Assembly: GCF_002261345.1 (NCBI RefSeq)
Contig: NZ_NEVT01000003.1
Location: 310,001 to 374,000, forward strand
DNA from: Bordetella genomosp. 2
GTDB lineage: Bacteria; Pseudomonadota; Gammaproteobacteria; Burkholderiales; Burkholderiaceae_B
DNA: 64,000 nucleotides
Direction of reading: 5' to 3'
Position numbers and translations under genes: made by a program. This document shows, one piece after another, positions 8,149 to 15,532 of the stretch. The notes beneath the pieces are model-generated. The model was given only the letters and a program-made list of their open reading frames with translations. It did not search any database and had not been told where the DNA came from. The first letter of the stretch is position 1, and every line of letters begins with the position of its first letter.

Positions 8149-9104
8149 ACGCCCCCGTCCGCCACCGCCTGCTGCAGCTCGGGCCGCTGCCGCCCGACCT
8201 GCAGCGCCGCGCCGCCGAGCAATACGTGCTGGAGCCGCTGTGGACCCAGCCGGCGCCGGCCGATTTCCTGGCCGCGCAGCATGGCGCGTTCGACGGCGCC
8301 ATCATGATGTCGCGCCACGGCTGCCAGGCGCCCGTCATCGCCTGCCTGGGCGCCGCGCCGCGTCCCGGCGTGGTGGCCTGCTTCGGCGTGGGCTACGACG
8401 GCATCGACCTGGCGGCCGCCCGCCGGCACGGCGTGCAGGTCAGCACCACGCCCGACGTGCTCACCGATTGCGTGGCCGACACCGCCCTGGGCCTGATGCT
8501 GGCCTGCGCGCGCCAACTGGTGGCCGCCGACCGCCACGTGCAGAGCGGCGCCTGGCTGCAGGGCCCGTTCCCGCTGGCCACGCGCGTCAGCGGCAAGCGC
8601 GTCGGCATCGTCGGGCTGGGGCGCATCGGCCAGGCCATCGCGCGGCGCGCCCAGGGCTTCGACATGCCGGTGCGCTACCACGCGCGCAGCGCCCGACCCG
8701 GCGTCGCGTACCCCTTCGTGGCCCGGCTCGGCGAGCTGGCGGACTGGGCCGACTTCCTGGTGCTGGCATGCCCGGGCGGCCCGCAGACCCGCCACTTGGT
8801 GTCGGCCGCGGTGCTCGAGGCCCTGGGGCCGGACGGCTACCTGATCAACATCGCGCGCGGCAGCGTGGTCGACGAGGACGCGCTGGTGGCGGCCATCCGG
8901 GCCGGGCGCATCGCCGGCGCCGGGCTGGACGTGTACGCCGACGAGCCGCGCGTGCCCGCCGGCCTGCTGGGCAACGACCGGGTCGTGACGCTGCCGCACG
9001 TCGCCGCCTCGACCCGCGAGACGCGCCGCGCCATGGAACAACTGGTGCTGGACAACCTGGCGGCCTTCTTCGCCACCGGCAAGGTCCTGACGCCGCCCTG
9101 CTGA
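8145..9104 (+). CDS. D-isomer-specific 2-hydroxyacid dehydrogenase
   Basis: This 319-residue protein reduces a 2-oxo acid or oxidises a D-2-hydroxyacid with NAD(P). The Rossmann motif GLGRIG is at residues 157-162. The catalytic triad of the family is R238 (NIARGSVVDEDAL), E267 (YADEP) and H285 (LPHVAAST). The start overlaps the Bug stop in an ATGA. It probably interconverts a hydroxy/oxo acid intermediate of the pathway encoded by the operon, for example a glyoxylate- or hydroxypyruvate-type compound. The substrate cannot be fixed from sequence. Confidence 0.92.
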   Translation: MNAPVRHRLLQLGPLPPDLQRRAAEQYVLEPLWTQPAPADFLAAQHGAFDGAIMMSRHGCQAPVIACLGAAPRPGVVACFGVGYDGIDLAAARRHGVQVSTTPDVLTDCVADTALGLMLACARQLVAADRHVQSGAWLQGPFPLATRVSGKRVGIVGLGRIGQAIARRAQGFDMPVRYHARSARPGVAYPFVARLGELADWADFLVLACPGGPQTRHLVSAAVLEALGPDGYLINIARGSVVDEDALVAAIRAGRIAGAGLDVYADEPRVPAGLLGNDRVVTLPHVAASTRETRRAMEQLVLDNLAAFFATGKVLTPPC

Positions 9105-9122
9105 ACCCGCCATCGCCCGCCC

Positions 9123-9443
9123 ATGACCATCATCGAGCATCGCACCTACACCGTGCCCCACGGCGCGCTGGAAGACTACCTGGCCCGCTACGAGCAGCAG
9201 GCGCTGCCCGTGCTGGTGCGCCACCTGGGCCACCTGGTGGGCACCTTCGTCAGCGAGATCGGCCCGCTGAACCAGGTGCTGCACATCTGGGCCTACGAAA
9301 GCCTGGCCGACCGCGAACGCCGCCGCGAGCGCCTGGACGCCGACCCGGAGTGGATCGCCTTCAAGATCCGCAACCGCGGCTCGTTCACCGCGCAGGAAGT
9401 GAAGATACTGCGCCCGGCGCCATTCTCGCCGCGGCTCTGGTAG
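9123..9443 (+). CDS. NIPSNAP-family protein
   Basis: This 106-residue protein matches the small NIPSNAP (dimeric alpha-beta barrel) family: it starts TIIEHRTYTVPHGALEDYLARYE, then LVGTFVSEIGPLNQVLHIWAYESLADRERRRERLDADPEW. Bacterial members often sit in catabolic operons and have no proven reaction. Here it lies 18 bp after the dehydrogenase and 5 bp before the aldolase, so it is clearly co-transcribed. A role with a small hydrophobic or unstable intermediate is speculative. Confidence 0.88.
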   Translation: MTIIEHRTYTVPHGALEDYLARYEQQALPVLVRHLGHLVGTFVSEIGPLNQVLHIWAYESLADRERRRERLDADPEWIAFKIRNRGSFTAQEVKILRPAPFSPRLW

Positions 9444-9448
9444 GCGCC

Positions 9449-10264
9449 ATGGAAGCCCCGGCCCCCTGGCGCAATGCCCTGAAAGCCAAGCTGGCGCGCG
9501 GCGAGCTGGTCGTGTCCATGATCGTGCGCGCCGCGCGGGGGCCCGACATCGCCCTGGTGGCGCACAGCAGCGGCTGCGACGCGCTGTACGTTGATCTGGA
9601 ACACAGCCCCATGTCGCTGGAGACCGCCGGCGCGATCTGCATCGCCAGCCAGGCGGCCGGCGTGACGCCGTTGGCGCGCGTGCCCGAAGCCAGCGCCGCC
9701 TGGGTGGCGCGCGCGCTGGACGGCGGCGCGGCGGGCGTCATCGTGCCGCACATGGAAGACGCCGCGGCCGCGCGCGCCGCCGTGGCGCTGGCCAAGTACC
9801 CGCCGCAGGGCCGGCGCTCGGTGTCGACGACCTTGCCGCAACTGGCCTTCCGCAGCCTGCCCGGGGCGCAGGCGCACGAATTGCTCAACCGCGAAACCCT
9901 GGTCGTGGCCATGATCGAAAGCCGCCAAGGCCTGGAGCAGGCCGATGCCATCGCCGCCGTGGACGGGGTGGACATGCTGCTGGTCGGCGCCGGCGACCTG
10001 GCGGCCGACCTGGGCGTGGCCGGCCAGCCGGGCCACGCGCTGGTGGCCGCGGCCTTCGACACCGTCATCGCGGCCTGCCGGCGCCATGGCAAGGCGGCCG
10101 GCGCGGGCGGGCTGGCCGGCCATCCCGAGGCCCTGGCCCAGGCCGTGGCGCGCGGCGTGCGCTTCGTCTCCGCAGGCACGGATACCGGCTTCCTGCTGGC
10201 GGCCGCCACCGCCAAGGTCGCGGCGATCCGGGCGCTGGGGCCGTCCGGCGCGGCCGGCAGCTAG
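9449..10264 (+). CDS. HpcH/HpaI-family aldolase
   Basis: This 271-residue class II aldolase should cleave a 4-hydroxy-2-oxo acid to pyruvate plus an aldehyde. Family features seen are VDLEHSPMS (E51, H52), the R77 of ARVPE, the metal ligand E157 in AMIESRQGLEQ, and a second metal ligand D183 in LVGAGDLAADLG. The ATG at 9449 is 5 bp after the NIPSNAP stop. It is the last gene of the operon. With the RraA-like enzyme at the start, the operon holds two pyruvate-producing aldolase families, which suggests complete breakdown of a sugar-acid-like substrate. Confidence 0.9.
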   Translation: MEAPAPWRNALKAKLARGELVVSMIVRAARGPDIALVAHSSGCDALYVDLEHSPMSLETAGAICIASQAAGVTPLARVPEASAAWVARALDGGAAGVIVPHMEDAAAARAAVALAKYPPQGRRSVSTTLPQLAFRSLPGAQAHELLNRETLVVAMIESRQGLEQADAIAAVDGVDMLLVGAGDLAADLGVAGQPGHALVAAAFDTVIAACRRHGKAAGAGGLAGHPEALAQAVARGVRFVSAGTDTGFLLAAATAKVAAIRALGPSGAAGS

Positions 10265-10265
10265 T

Positions 10266-10321
10266 TTGTCCACGTATTTGTGCACGGGGTTATGCACGGG
10301 GTTTTCACCAGCTTATCCACA
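10266..10321. repeat. Array of DnaA-box-like 9-mers with 12-bp period
   Basis: TTGTCCACG (10266), TTGTGCACG (10278) and TTATGCACG (10290) start exactly 12 bp apart. A weaker TTTTCACCA follows at 10302, and a perfect consensus DnaA box TTATCCACA lies at 10313-10321. All read in the same direction. The array lies in the gap between the aldolase gene and tRNA-Lys. No replication genes are nearby. Confidence 0.5.
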
Positions 10322-10384
10322 GTCTTTTCCCCAGGGTGGAAGAGGGGGATGGGGCGGGCACGTGATCGATTCCGGAAAACTGTG

Positions 10385-10390
10385 TATAAT
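10385..10390 (+). promoter_or_regulatory. -10 box of the tRNA-Lys promoter
   Basis: A perfect TATAAT lies 47 bp upstream of the tRNA. No convincing -35 hexamer is seen at the usual distance, so only the -10 is claimed. Confidence 0.5.
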
Positions 10391-10437
10391 CTTCGTCTTT
10401 CCTGCAGCGGGGCGCTGGTTGGCCCGGCACGCAGCAG

Positions 10438-10513
10438 GGGCTGTTAGCTCAGTTGGTAGAGCAGCGGACTCTTAATCCGTAGGTCGAGTGTTCGAGCCAC
10501 TCACAGCCCACCA
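10438..10513 (+). tRNA. tRNA-Lys(CTT)
   Basis: This is a 76-nt cloverleaf with encoded CCA. The acceptor arms GGGCTGT and ACAGCCC pair perfectly over 7 bp. The D arm holds GCTCAGTTGGTAGAGC. The anticodon loop CTCTTAA has anticodon CTT at 10471-10473, positions 34-36. The T arm is GAGTG-TTCGAGC-CACTC. It would read lysine AAG codons. A terminator follows 10 bp downstream. Confidence 0.97.
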
Positions 10514-10523
10514 GGTATTCATG

Positions 10524-10559
10524 CGGGTTCCAAGGCAATTTCGCTTTGGAACCCGTTTT
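10524..10559 (+). terminator. Rho-independent terminator after tRNA-Lys
   Basis: The 10-bp stem CGGGTTCCAA/TTGGAACCCG (10524-10533 with 10546-10555) has a 12-nt loop and is followed by TTTT. It ends the tRNA transcript; the next gene is convergent. Confidence 0.85.
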
Positions 10560-10599
10560 CACATCTGGGCCTGGCGCCAGTCCCCGCACCCATTCTCCA

Positions 10600-11559
10600 T
10601 CACGCCCCATTGGCCCCCACCGCTTCGGCCAGGCTCTGCAACAACAGGCGCAGCGCCGGGGTTTCATGCTCGCGCCGCCATAGCGCGCGCACTTCCTGGG
10701 CGGTGCGCGAGAAGGCCAGCGGCAGGATGGCGAGCGTCTGGCGATGGACGTATTCCTGCGCATAGGCGCGCGGCATCAGGCCGACGAGCTGGCCGTCGGC
10801 CAGCAGCCTGGGCAGCACAGTGATCGAATTCGCCGTGATGGCGCCGGGCCCGGCCCGCAGGGCGTGGCGCTCGAACAGGCGCATCAGGCCGTCATGGATG
10901 GCGGAGCCTTCCGGCGGGAGTACCCAGGAGCATGCGGCCAGGTCGGCCCATCGCAGCGACTTGCGGCCGGCCAGGGGGTGCTGGCCGGAGCAGGCGATGA
11001 CCAGCGGGTCGCGGCCCAGCAGGCGTTCTTCCAGCATGTCCTGCCGGTCCGCGGTCCGGCCCATGCGAGTGCGCGACACAACGACGTCCAGTTCTCCTTC
11101 GCGCACCAGCGGGAACAGCGTGTCGGTGGTCGCCTCCATCAAGCTTATCGTGACGGCCGGCGCGCGCTGGCGCAGCCGCGCGACGCCTTCGGCAACCAGT
11201 GTGGGCATGGTGGTGGCGACGGCCCCGATGCGCAGCGTCCCGGCCAGCCCTTCGCGCAGGTCCTCGAGTTCGCGCCGCGCGGCGTCCAGGTTGTAGAGCA
11301 CCTGCCGGCCATGTCTTGCCAGGATTTCCCCGGTGGGCGTCAGCACGACCCGGCGCCCGGACCTGGCCACCACCGGCATGCCGAGCAGCATTTCCAGTTC
11401 GCCCAGTTGCTTGGAGATCGCCGGCTGTGTCACGTTGAAGAGTTCGGCGACGCGGCTGACGCGTCCGACCTTGGCCAGCGCCGCGAGGATGCGCAGATGC
11501 CCGAGCTTCAATCCCGAGCGAAAGGCTCTTTCCAGGGCTGTGGGCGGCAGGACGTCCAT
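10600..11559 (-). CDS. LysR-family transcriptional regulator
   Basis: This 319-residue protein has an N-terminal LysR HTH (ILAALAKVGRVSRVAELFNVTQPAISKQLGELE, residues about 24-56) followed by the periplasmic-binding-like effector domain (GTLRIGAVATTMPTLVAEGV onward). It is divergent from a Bug-sulfatase-FAD oxidase operon. Two adjacent inverted repeats lie in the 109-bp gap, as expected for a LysR activator and its target. The inducer is probably the substrate of that operon. Confidence 0.93.
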   Translation of the reverse strand: MDVLPPTALERAFRSGLKLGHLRILAALAKVGRVSRVAELFNVTQPAISKQLGELEMLLGMPVVARSGRRVVLTPTGEILARHGRQVLYNLDAARRELEDLREGLAGTLRIGAVATTMPTLVAEGVARLRQRAPAVTISLMEATTDTLFPLVREGELDVVVSRTRMGRTADRQDMLEERLLGRDPLVIACSGQHPLAGRKSLRWADLAACSWVLPPEGSAIHDGLMRLFERHALRAGPGAITANSITVLPRLLADGQLVGLMPRAYAQEYVHRQTLAILPLAFSRTAQEVRALWRREHETPALRLLLQSLAEAVGANGA

Positions 11560-11569
11560 GCGGTCAATT

Positions 11570-11587
11570 CATTACTGTTCAGTAATG
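11570..11587. promoter_or_regulatory. Inverted repeat, probable LysR site 1
   Basis: CATTACTG-TT-CAGTAATG is a perfect 8-bp-arm palindrome immediately upstream of the LysR start. It also contains the T-N11-A spacing typical of LysR sites. Position suggests the autoregulatory site. Confidence 0.6.
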
Positions 11588-11589
11588 TC

Positions 11590-11610
11590 AAAGTGAATAT
11601 ATATCACTTT
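11590..11610. promoter_or_regulatory. Inverted repeat, probable LysR site 2
   Basis: AAAGTGA and TCACTTT flank the 7-bp AT spacer ATATATA. It lies 2 bp from the first palindrome and about 59 bp before the Bug ATG. The AT-only spacer may also form part of a promoter. Confidence 0.55.
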
Positions 11611-11668
11611 TCGTTGATTTCTCCGTAGCCGATACTGGCGCCACGCATACCAATAACAGGAGAGAGAC

Positions 11669-12640
11669 ATGCGAATGCGCGCGTTGAGCCGCGTCCTGGC
11701 GGTGTTCGCCCTGGCGGTCTGTGCCGGCGCGGCCGTCCAGGCCGCGGAGCCTGCCACCCGCCTAATCGTCGGGTTCCAGGCCGGCGGCGGGCTCGATTCG
11801 GTGGCGCGGGCATTGGCGGATGCATTGAACCGGGACGGCGGGCAGAAGGTCATCGTCGAGAATCGGCCGGGCGCCAGCGGCATCATCGCCATCGACGCGG
11901 TCCGCAATGCCAGGGATGGCGATTCCGTGCTGGTGATCCTGCCCAGCGGCAGCATCACCATGACGCCGCACACCAACAAGCATTTCAAGTACGACCCGCG
12001 CCGCGACCTGGCGCCCGTTGCCCGCCTGGCGACGTATACGCTCGGCATCGCGGTGGGGCCGCAGACCGGCGCCGCGACGCTGCCCGACTTCCTGGCGCGG
12101 GCGCGGCGCTCGAGCGCGCTGGCTGCCTATGGCACGGCTGGCGTGGGCCTGTCGCCTCATTACATCGGCGTGAAGTTGGCCGGTGAGTCAGGCGTGAACC
12201 TGGTCCATGTGCCGTACAAGGGCGCCGGCCCGGCTATCAACGACGCGCTGGGCGGGCAGATTCCGGCCGTTATTTCGACGGTTCCCGCGCTGCTGCCCGC
12301 GGCGCGCGACCAACGGCTGAAGCTGCTGGCCACGACGGGGTCGCGGCGCGACCCGATCGCCGCCGATGTGCCGACGTTCGCCGAGCTGGGCTATGCGGGG
12401 CTGGAGCTGGAGGAGTGGTTCGGCATCCTGGCGCCGGCCGCCACGCCGCCAGAGACGGTGGCGCGATGGAACGCCGCCATCAACCGGGCGCTGGAATCGA
12501 ACGCCCTGCGCGATGCGCTGGCATCGCAAGGTTTCGCGCCGGCGCCCGCTTCGGTTGGCGCTTTCCGCGACCTCGTCATTGCCGACTATGAGAAGTGGGG
12601 CAATGCCCTGCGAGGCACCGGCGACACGTTCAGCAACTGA
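11669..12640 (+). CDS. Bug/TctC-family periplasmic solute receptor
   Basis: This 323-residue protein starts after a strong AGGAG ribosome site. Its signal peptide is about 26 residues (RVLAVFALAVCAGAAVQA, then AEP). The mature part shows the Bug pattern: [39 protein letters not shown], then HVPYKGAGPAINDALGGQI. It is first in a tight three-gene operon with a sulfatase and an FAD-linked oxidase. The likely ligand is therefore a small sulfated or hydroxylated carboxylate. No TctAB partner is adjacent. Confidence 0.93.
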   Translation: MRMRALSRVLAVFALAVCAGAAVQAAEPATRLIVGFQAGGGLDSVARALADALNRDGGQKVIVENRPGASGIIAIDAVRNARDGDSVLVILPSGSITMTPHTNKHFKYDPRRDLAPVARLATYTLGIAVGPQTGAATLPDFLARARRSSALAAYGTAGVGLSPHYIGVKLAGESGVNLVHVPYKGAGPAINDALGGQIPAVISTVPALLPAARDQRLKLLATTGSRRDPIAADVPTFAELGYAGLELEEWFGILAPAATPPETVARWNAAINRALESNALRDALASQGFAPAPASVGAFRDLVIADYEKWGNALRGTGDTFSN

Positions 12641-12671
12641 GTTTTTTCACCGACTGATAGACAGACAAGCC

Positions 12672-14114
12672 ATGCCCGCCACCAATGTCCTGATTCTGCT
12701 GTCCGACGAGCACAATGCCCGCGTCATGGGTTGTGCCGGCCATCCGCTGGTCCAGACACCGCGCCTCGACCGGCTGGCGCGCGAGGGCACGCGGTTCGCC
12801 AACGCCTACACTTCCTCGCCGATCTGCGTGCCGGCCCGGGCCAGCATTGCCACGGGCCGTTACGTGCACGAGCACCGGTGCTGGGACAACGCCCTGGCGT
12901 ACCAAGGCAGCCCGCCAAGCTGGGGGCACCGCATGCAGTCCGCCGGCGTGGCGGTCGAATCGATAGGGAAGCTCCACTATCGCAACCAGGATGACGATAC
13001 CGGCTTCGACCGCCAGCAATGGGCGGCGCACATCCTGGACGGCATCGGCCAGGTATGGGGGTCGGTGCGCGAGCCGCTGCCCGAGGCGCATCCGGCCGCC
13101 GCCTTGTTCAAGGATATCGGCGCCGGCGAATCGAGCTACAACCGCTTCGATCGCGCGGTGGCGGATGAGGCCGTGCGCTGGCTGCACGAGCGCGCCGGCC
13201 GGCGCGATTCATCCCCCTGGGTGCTGTTCGTCGGCCTGGTGGCCCCGCATTTCCCGCTCATTGTCCCGCGCGAATATCTGGACCGCTACCCGATCGACGA
13301 CATGCCGCTGCCGCGCTTGCACCCGGACCGCGGCTATCGCCGCCATCCGTGGGTAGAGCGGCATGCCCGCTTCAGCCGGCACGACGAGCAACTGGGCACC
13401 GACGCCCGGCGCCGGCTGGCCCTGGCGTCGTACCTGGCGCTGACCTCTTTCATGGACGAACAGATCGGCAAAGTGCTGGATGCGCTGGCGCAGTCGGGCC
13501 AGGCGGACCGCACCACGGTCGTTTATTCCAGCGATCACGGGGACAATCTGGGCGAGCGCGGGCTGTGGAACAAGTGCACGCTTTATCGGGAATCGACCGC
13601 CGTGCCAATGATCGTCCGGGGGCCCGGCATACCGGCGGGGCAGGTGACACGGACCAACGTATCGCTGGTGGACCTATTCCCCACCGTGCTGCAAGCGACC
13701 GGTATCGCGCCCGACCCAGCCGATGCCGACCTGCCGGGCCGGTCCCTGATTGCCAGCGCCTGCGGGCCGGACGACCCCGGGCGCCTGGCGTTCTCGGAGT
13801 ATCACGCGGTGGGTTCGGAATCCGCCGGCTACATGCTGGCCGACAGCCGCTACAAATATCATCATTATGTCGGCCATGCTCCCGAGCTGTTCGACCTGCA
13901 GGCTGATCCGCAGGAAGCCAACGACCTGGCCGGCGATCCGGCGTACGCGCCGGTGCTGGAGCGGTTCCGGCGCCGGCTGCTGGACATGCTGGATCCGGTC
14001 GAAGTCGATCGCCGGGCGAAGTCCGACCAGCGGCAATTGATCGAGCGCTTCGGCGGCCGCGAGGCCGCCCTGCGGATCGGCACCCCCGGCGCGACGCCGG
14101 TGCCGGCCGCTTGA
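12672..14114 (+). CDS. Sulfatase (FGly-type, CxPxR)
   Basis: This 480-residue protein is a type I sulfatase. The modification motif C52-V-P-A-R56 within SSPICVPARASIATGRY would have its Cys oxidised to formylglycine, the catalytic residue. The metal-site regions are LLSDEHNARVMG (D12) and SSDHGDNLGERG (D288, D291). The layout resembles choline-sulfatase-like enzymes. No signal peptide is visible, so it should act in the cytoplasm on an imported sulfate ester. It lies 31 bp after the Bug gene, and its stop is followed within 15 bp by the oxidase start. The maturation enzyme is not in this window. Confidence 0.92.
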   Translation: MPATNVLILLSDEHNARVMGCAGHPLVQTPRLDRLAREGTRFANAYTSSPICVPARASIATGRYVHEHRCWDNALAYQGSPPSWGHRMQSAGVAVESIGKLHYRNQDDDTGFDRQQWAAHILDGIGQVWGSVREPLPEAHPAAALFKDIGAGESSYNRFDRAVADEAVRWLHERAGRRDSSPWVLFVGLVAPHFPLIVPREYLDRYPIDDMPLPRLHPDRGYRRHPWVERHARFSRHDEQLGTDARRRLALASYLALTSFMDEQIGKVLDALAQSGQADRTTVVYSSDHGDNLGERGLWNKCTLYRESTAVPMIVRGPGIPAGQVTRTNVSLVDLFPTVLQATGIAPDPADADLPGRSLIASACGPDDPGRLAFSEYHAVGSESAGYMLADSRYKYHHYVGHAPELFDLQADPQEANDLAGDPAYAPVLERFRRRLLDMLDPVEVDRRAKSDQRQLIERFGGREAALRIGTPGATPVPAA

Positions 14115-14128
14115 ATCGCGGGGCCGCC

Positions 14129-15472
14129 ATGAGTCTTCCTGCCGCCTTGCCCGAGGCCGAACGGGATATCGATGCGCGTTTTTTTGCGGACTGGAGCGGC
14201 ATGGTGCGCGGCGTTCCCGGCGCCTTGTATCGGCCGCGCAGCGTGGAGGAAGTCAGTGCGATCTTGCGGCATTGCCACCAGCAGGCGCTGCCGGTCACGA
14301 TCCAGGGCGGCTTGACCGGGCTGGCCGGGGGCGGGGTGCCCGCCGACGGCGACGTGGTCGTCAACCTGGAGCGCATGGCGCAGATCGAACATATCGACGA
14401 GCTGGAAGGCATCATGACCGTGCAGGCGGGCGCCACCCTGCAAGCGGTGCAGGAGGCCGCCAGCCGGGCGGGGTGGTACTTCCCGGTGGATTTCGGCGCG
14501 CGCGGCTCGTGCCAGGTCGGCGGCAACGCCGCCACCAATGCCGGGGGAGAGCGGGTGATCCGCTATGGCACCATGCGCGACAGCGTGCTCGGGCTGGAAG
14601 CGGTGCTGGCCGACGGCACCGTGTTGAGTTCCCTGACCCGCCTGGTCAAGAACAGCGCGGGGCTGGACCTCCGTTTCCTGTTCATTGGCTCGGAGGGCAC
14701 GCTGGGCATCATTACCCGCTTGCGGCTCAAGCTCCAGCCGATGCCGGCGTCCGCCGCCGCCGCGTTCGCCGCGGCGTCCGATATGCACGCGCTGGCTTGC
14801 CTGCTGCGAGATCTGAAGCGCGCGCCCGGCGTGAACTTGACGGCATTCGAGTTCATGTCGGGCGAGTTTGTGGCGGCCGCCAGCCGGCTGGCCGGCCGTT
14901 CATGCCCACTGGATGGCCGTTACCCGTGGTATGTGCTGATCGAATCGGCAGAGCACGCCGAGAGCGGCGGCGCATTGCAGCGCGCGCTCGAGCGGGCGCT
15001 GGAAAGCGGGCGCATCGCCGATTGCGCCGTGTCCGCCAGCCTGGCCGACACGGACGCGTTCTGGCAGTTGCGGCATAGTATTCCGGAGTTGCTGGCCGGA
15101 TTGAAGCCCACCGTGAACTTCGATTGCGGCCTGCCCTGGGCCGAAATGGAAGGCTTCGTCGACCGCGTCAATGCCGCGATGCGCGCGCGCTACCCCGATG
15201 CGGCGCATCTGTTCTTCGGCCACTTGGGCGATAACAACATTCACCTGATGAGCGGTCCGCACCGCGTGGAAGATCTGCACGCGGTGGAGGCGCAGGTGTA
15301 CGCGCAACTGCGCGGGCGCGAAGGCACGATCAGCGCCGAGCACGGCATCGGCTTCATCAAGAAGCCCTTTCTGGGCTACACGCGCAGCGCCGCCGAACTC
15401 GACGTCCTGCGCCGCCTGAAGGCCGCCCTGGATCCGCGCAACATCTTGAATCCGGGGCGCGTACTGGATTGA
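14129..15472 (+). CDS. FAD-linked oxidase, GlcD/D-2-hydroxyacid dehydrogenase type
   Basis: With the ATG at 14129 the protein has 447 residues; a TTG at 14111 that overlaps the sulfatase stop is an alternative start. The N-terminal FAD_binding_4 domain shows GGLTGLAGGGVPADGDVV and GSCQVGGNAATNAGG. The C-terminal oxidase domain shows FGHLGDNNIHLM and EHGIGFIKKPFL. These are hallmarks of the GlcD/D-lactate/D-2-hydroxyglutarate dehydrogenase family, which oxidises 2-hydroxyacids. Placed after a Bug receptor and a sulfatase, it could oxidise the hydroxyl released by desulfation. That pathway link is inference. Confidence 0.9.
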   Translation: MSLPAALPEAERDIDARFFADWSGMVRGVPGALYRPRSVEEVSAILRHCHQQALPVTIQGGLTGLAGGGVPADGDVVVNLERMAQIEHIDELEGIMTVQAGATLQAVQEAASRAGWYFPVDFGARGSCQVGGNAATNAGGERVIRYGTMRDSVLGLEAVLADGTVLSSLTRLVKNSAGLDLRFLFIGSEGTLGIITRLRLKLQPMPASAAAAFAAASDMHALACLLRDLKRAPGVNLTAFEFMSGEFVAAASRLAGRSCPLDGRYPWYVLIESAEHAESGGALQRALERALESGRIADCAVSASLADTDAFWQLRHSIPELLAGLKPTVNFDCGLPWAEMEGFVDRVNAAMRARYPDAAHLFFGHLGDNNIHLMSGPHRVEDLHAVEAQVYAQLRGREGTISAEHGIGFIKKPFLGYTRSAAELDVLRRLKAALDPRNILNPGRVLD

Positions 15473-15532
15473 CGCCAACGGTCCGTCTTCCATGTCGCGG
15501 CAGACCCCGCAGCCGGCCACCGCCTCGCCCGC

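Noticed and set aside
10438-10513. tRNA-Lys as an integration site for a genomic island holding the sulfatase region
   Set aside because: No repeat of the tRNA 3' end was seen downstream, no integrase is present, and a normal terminator follows directly.
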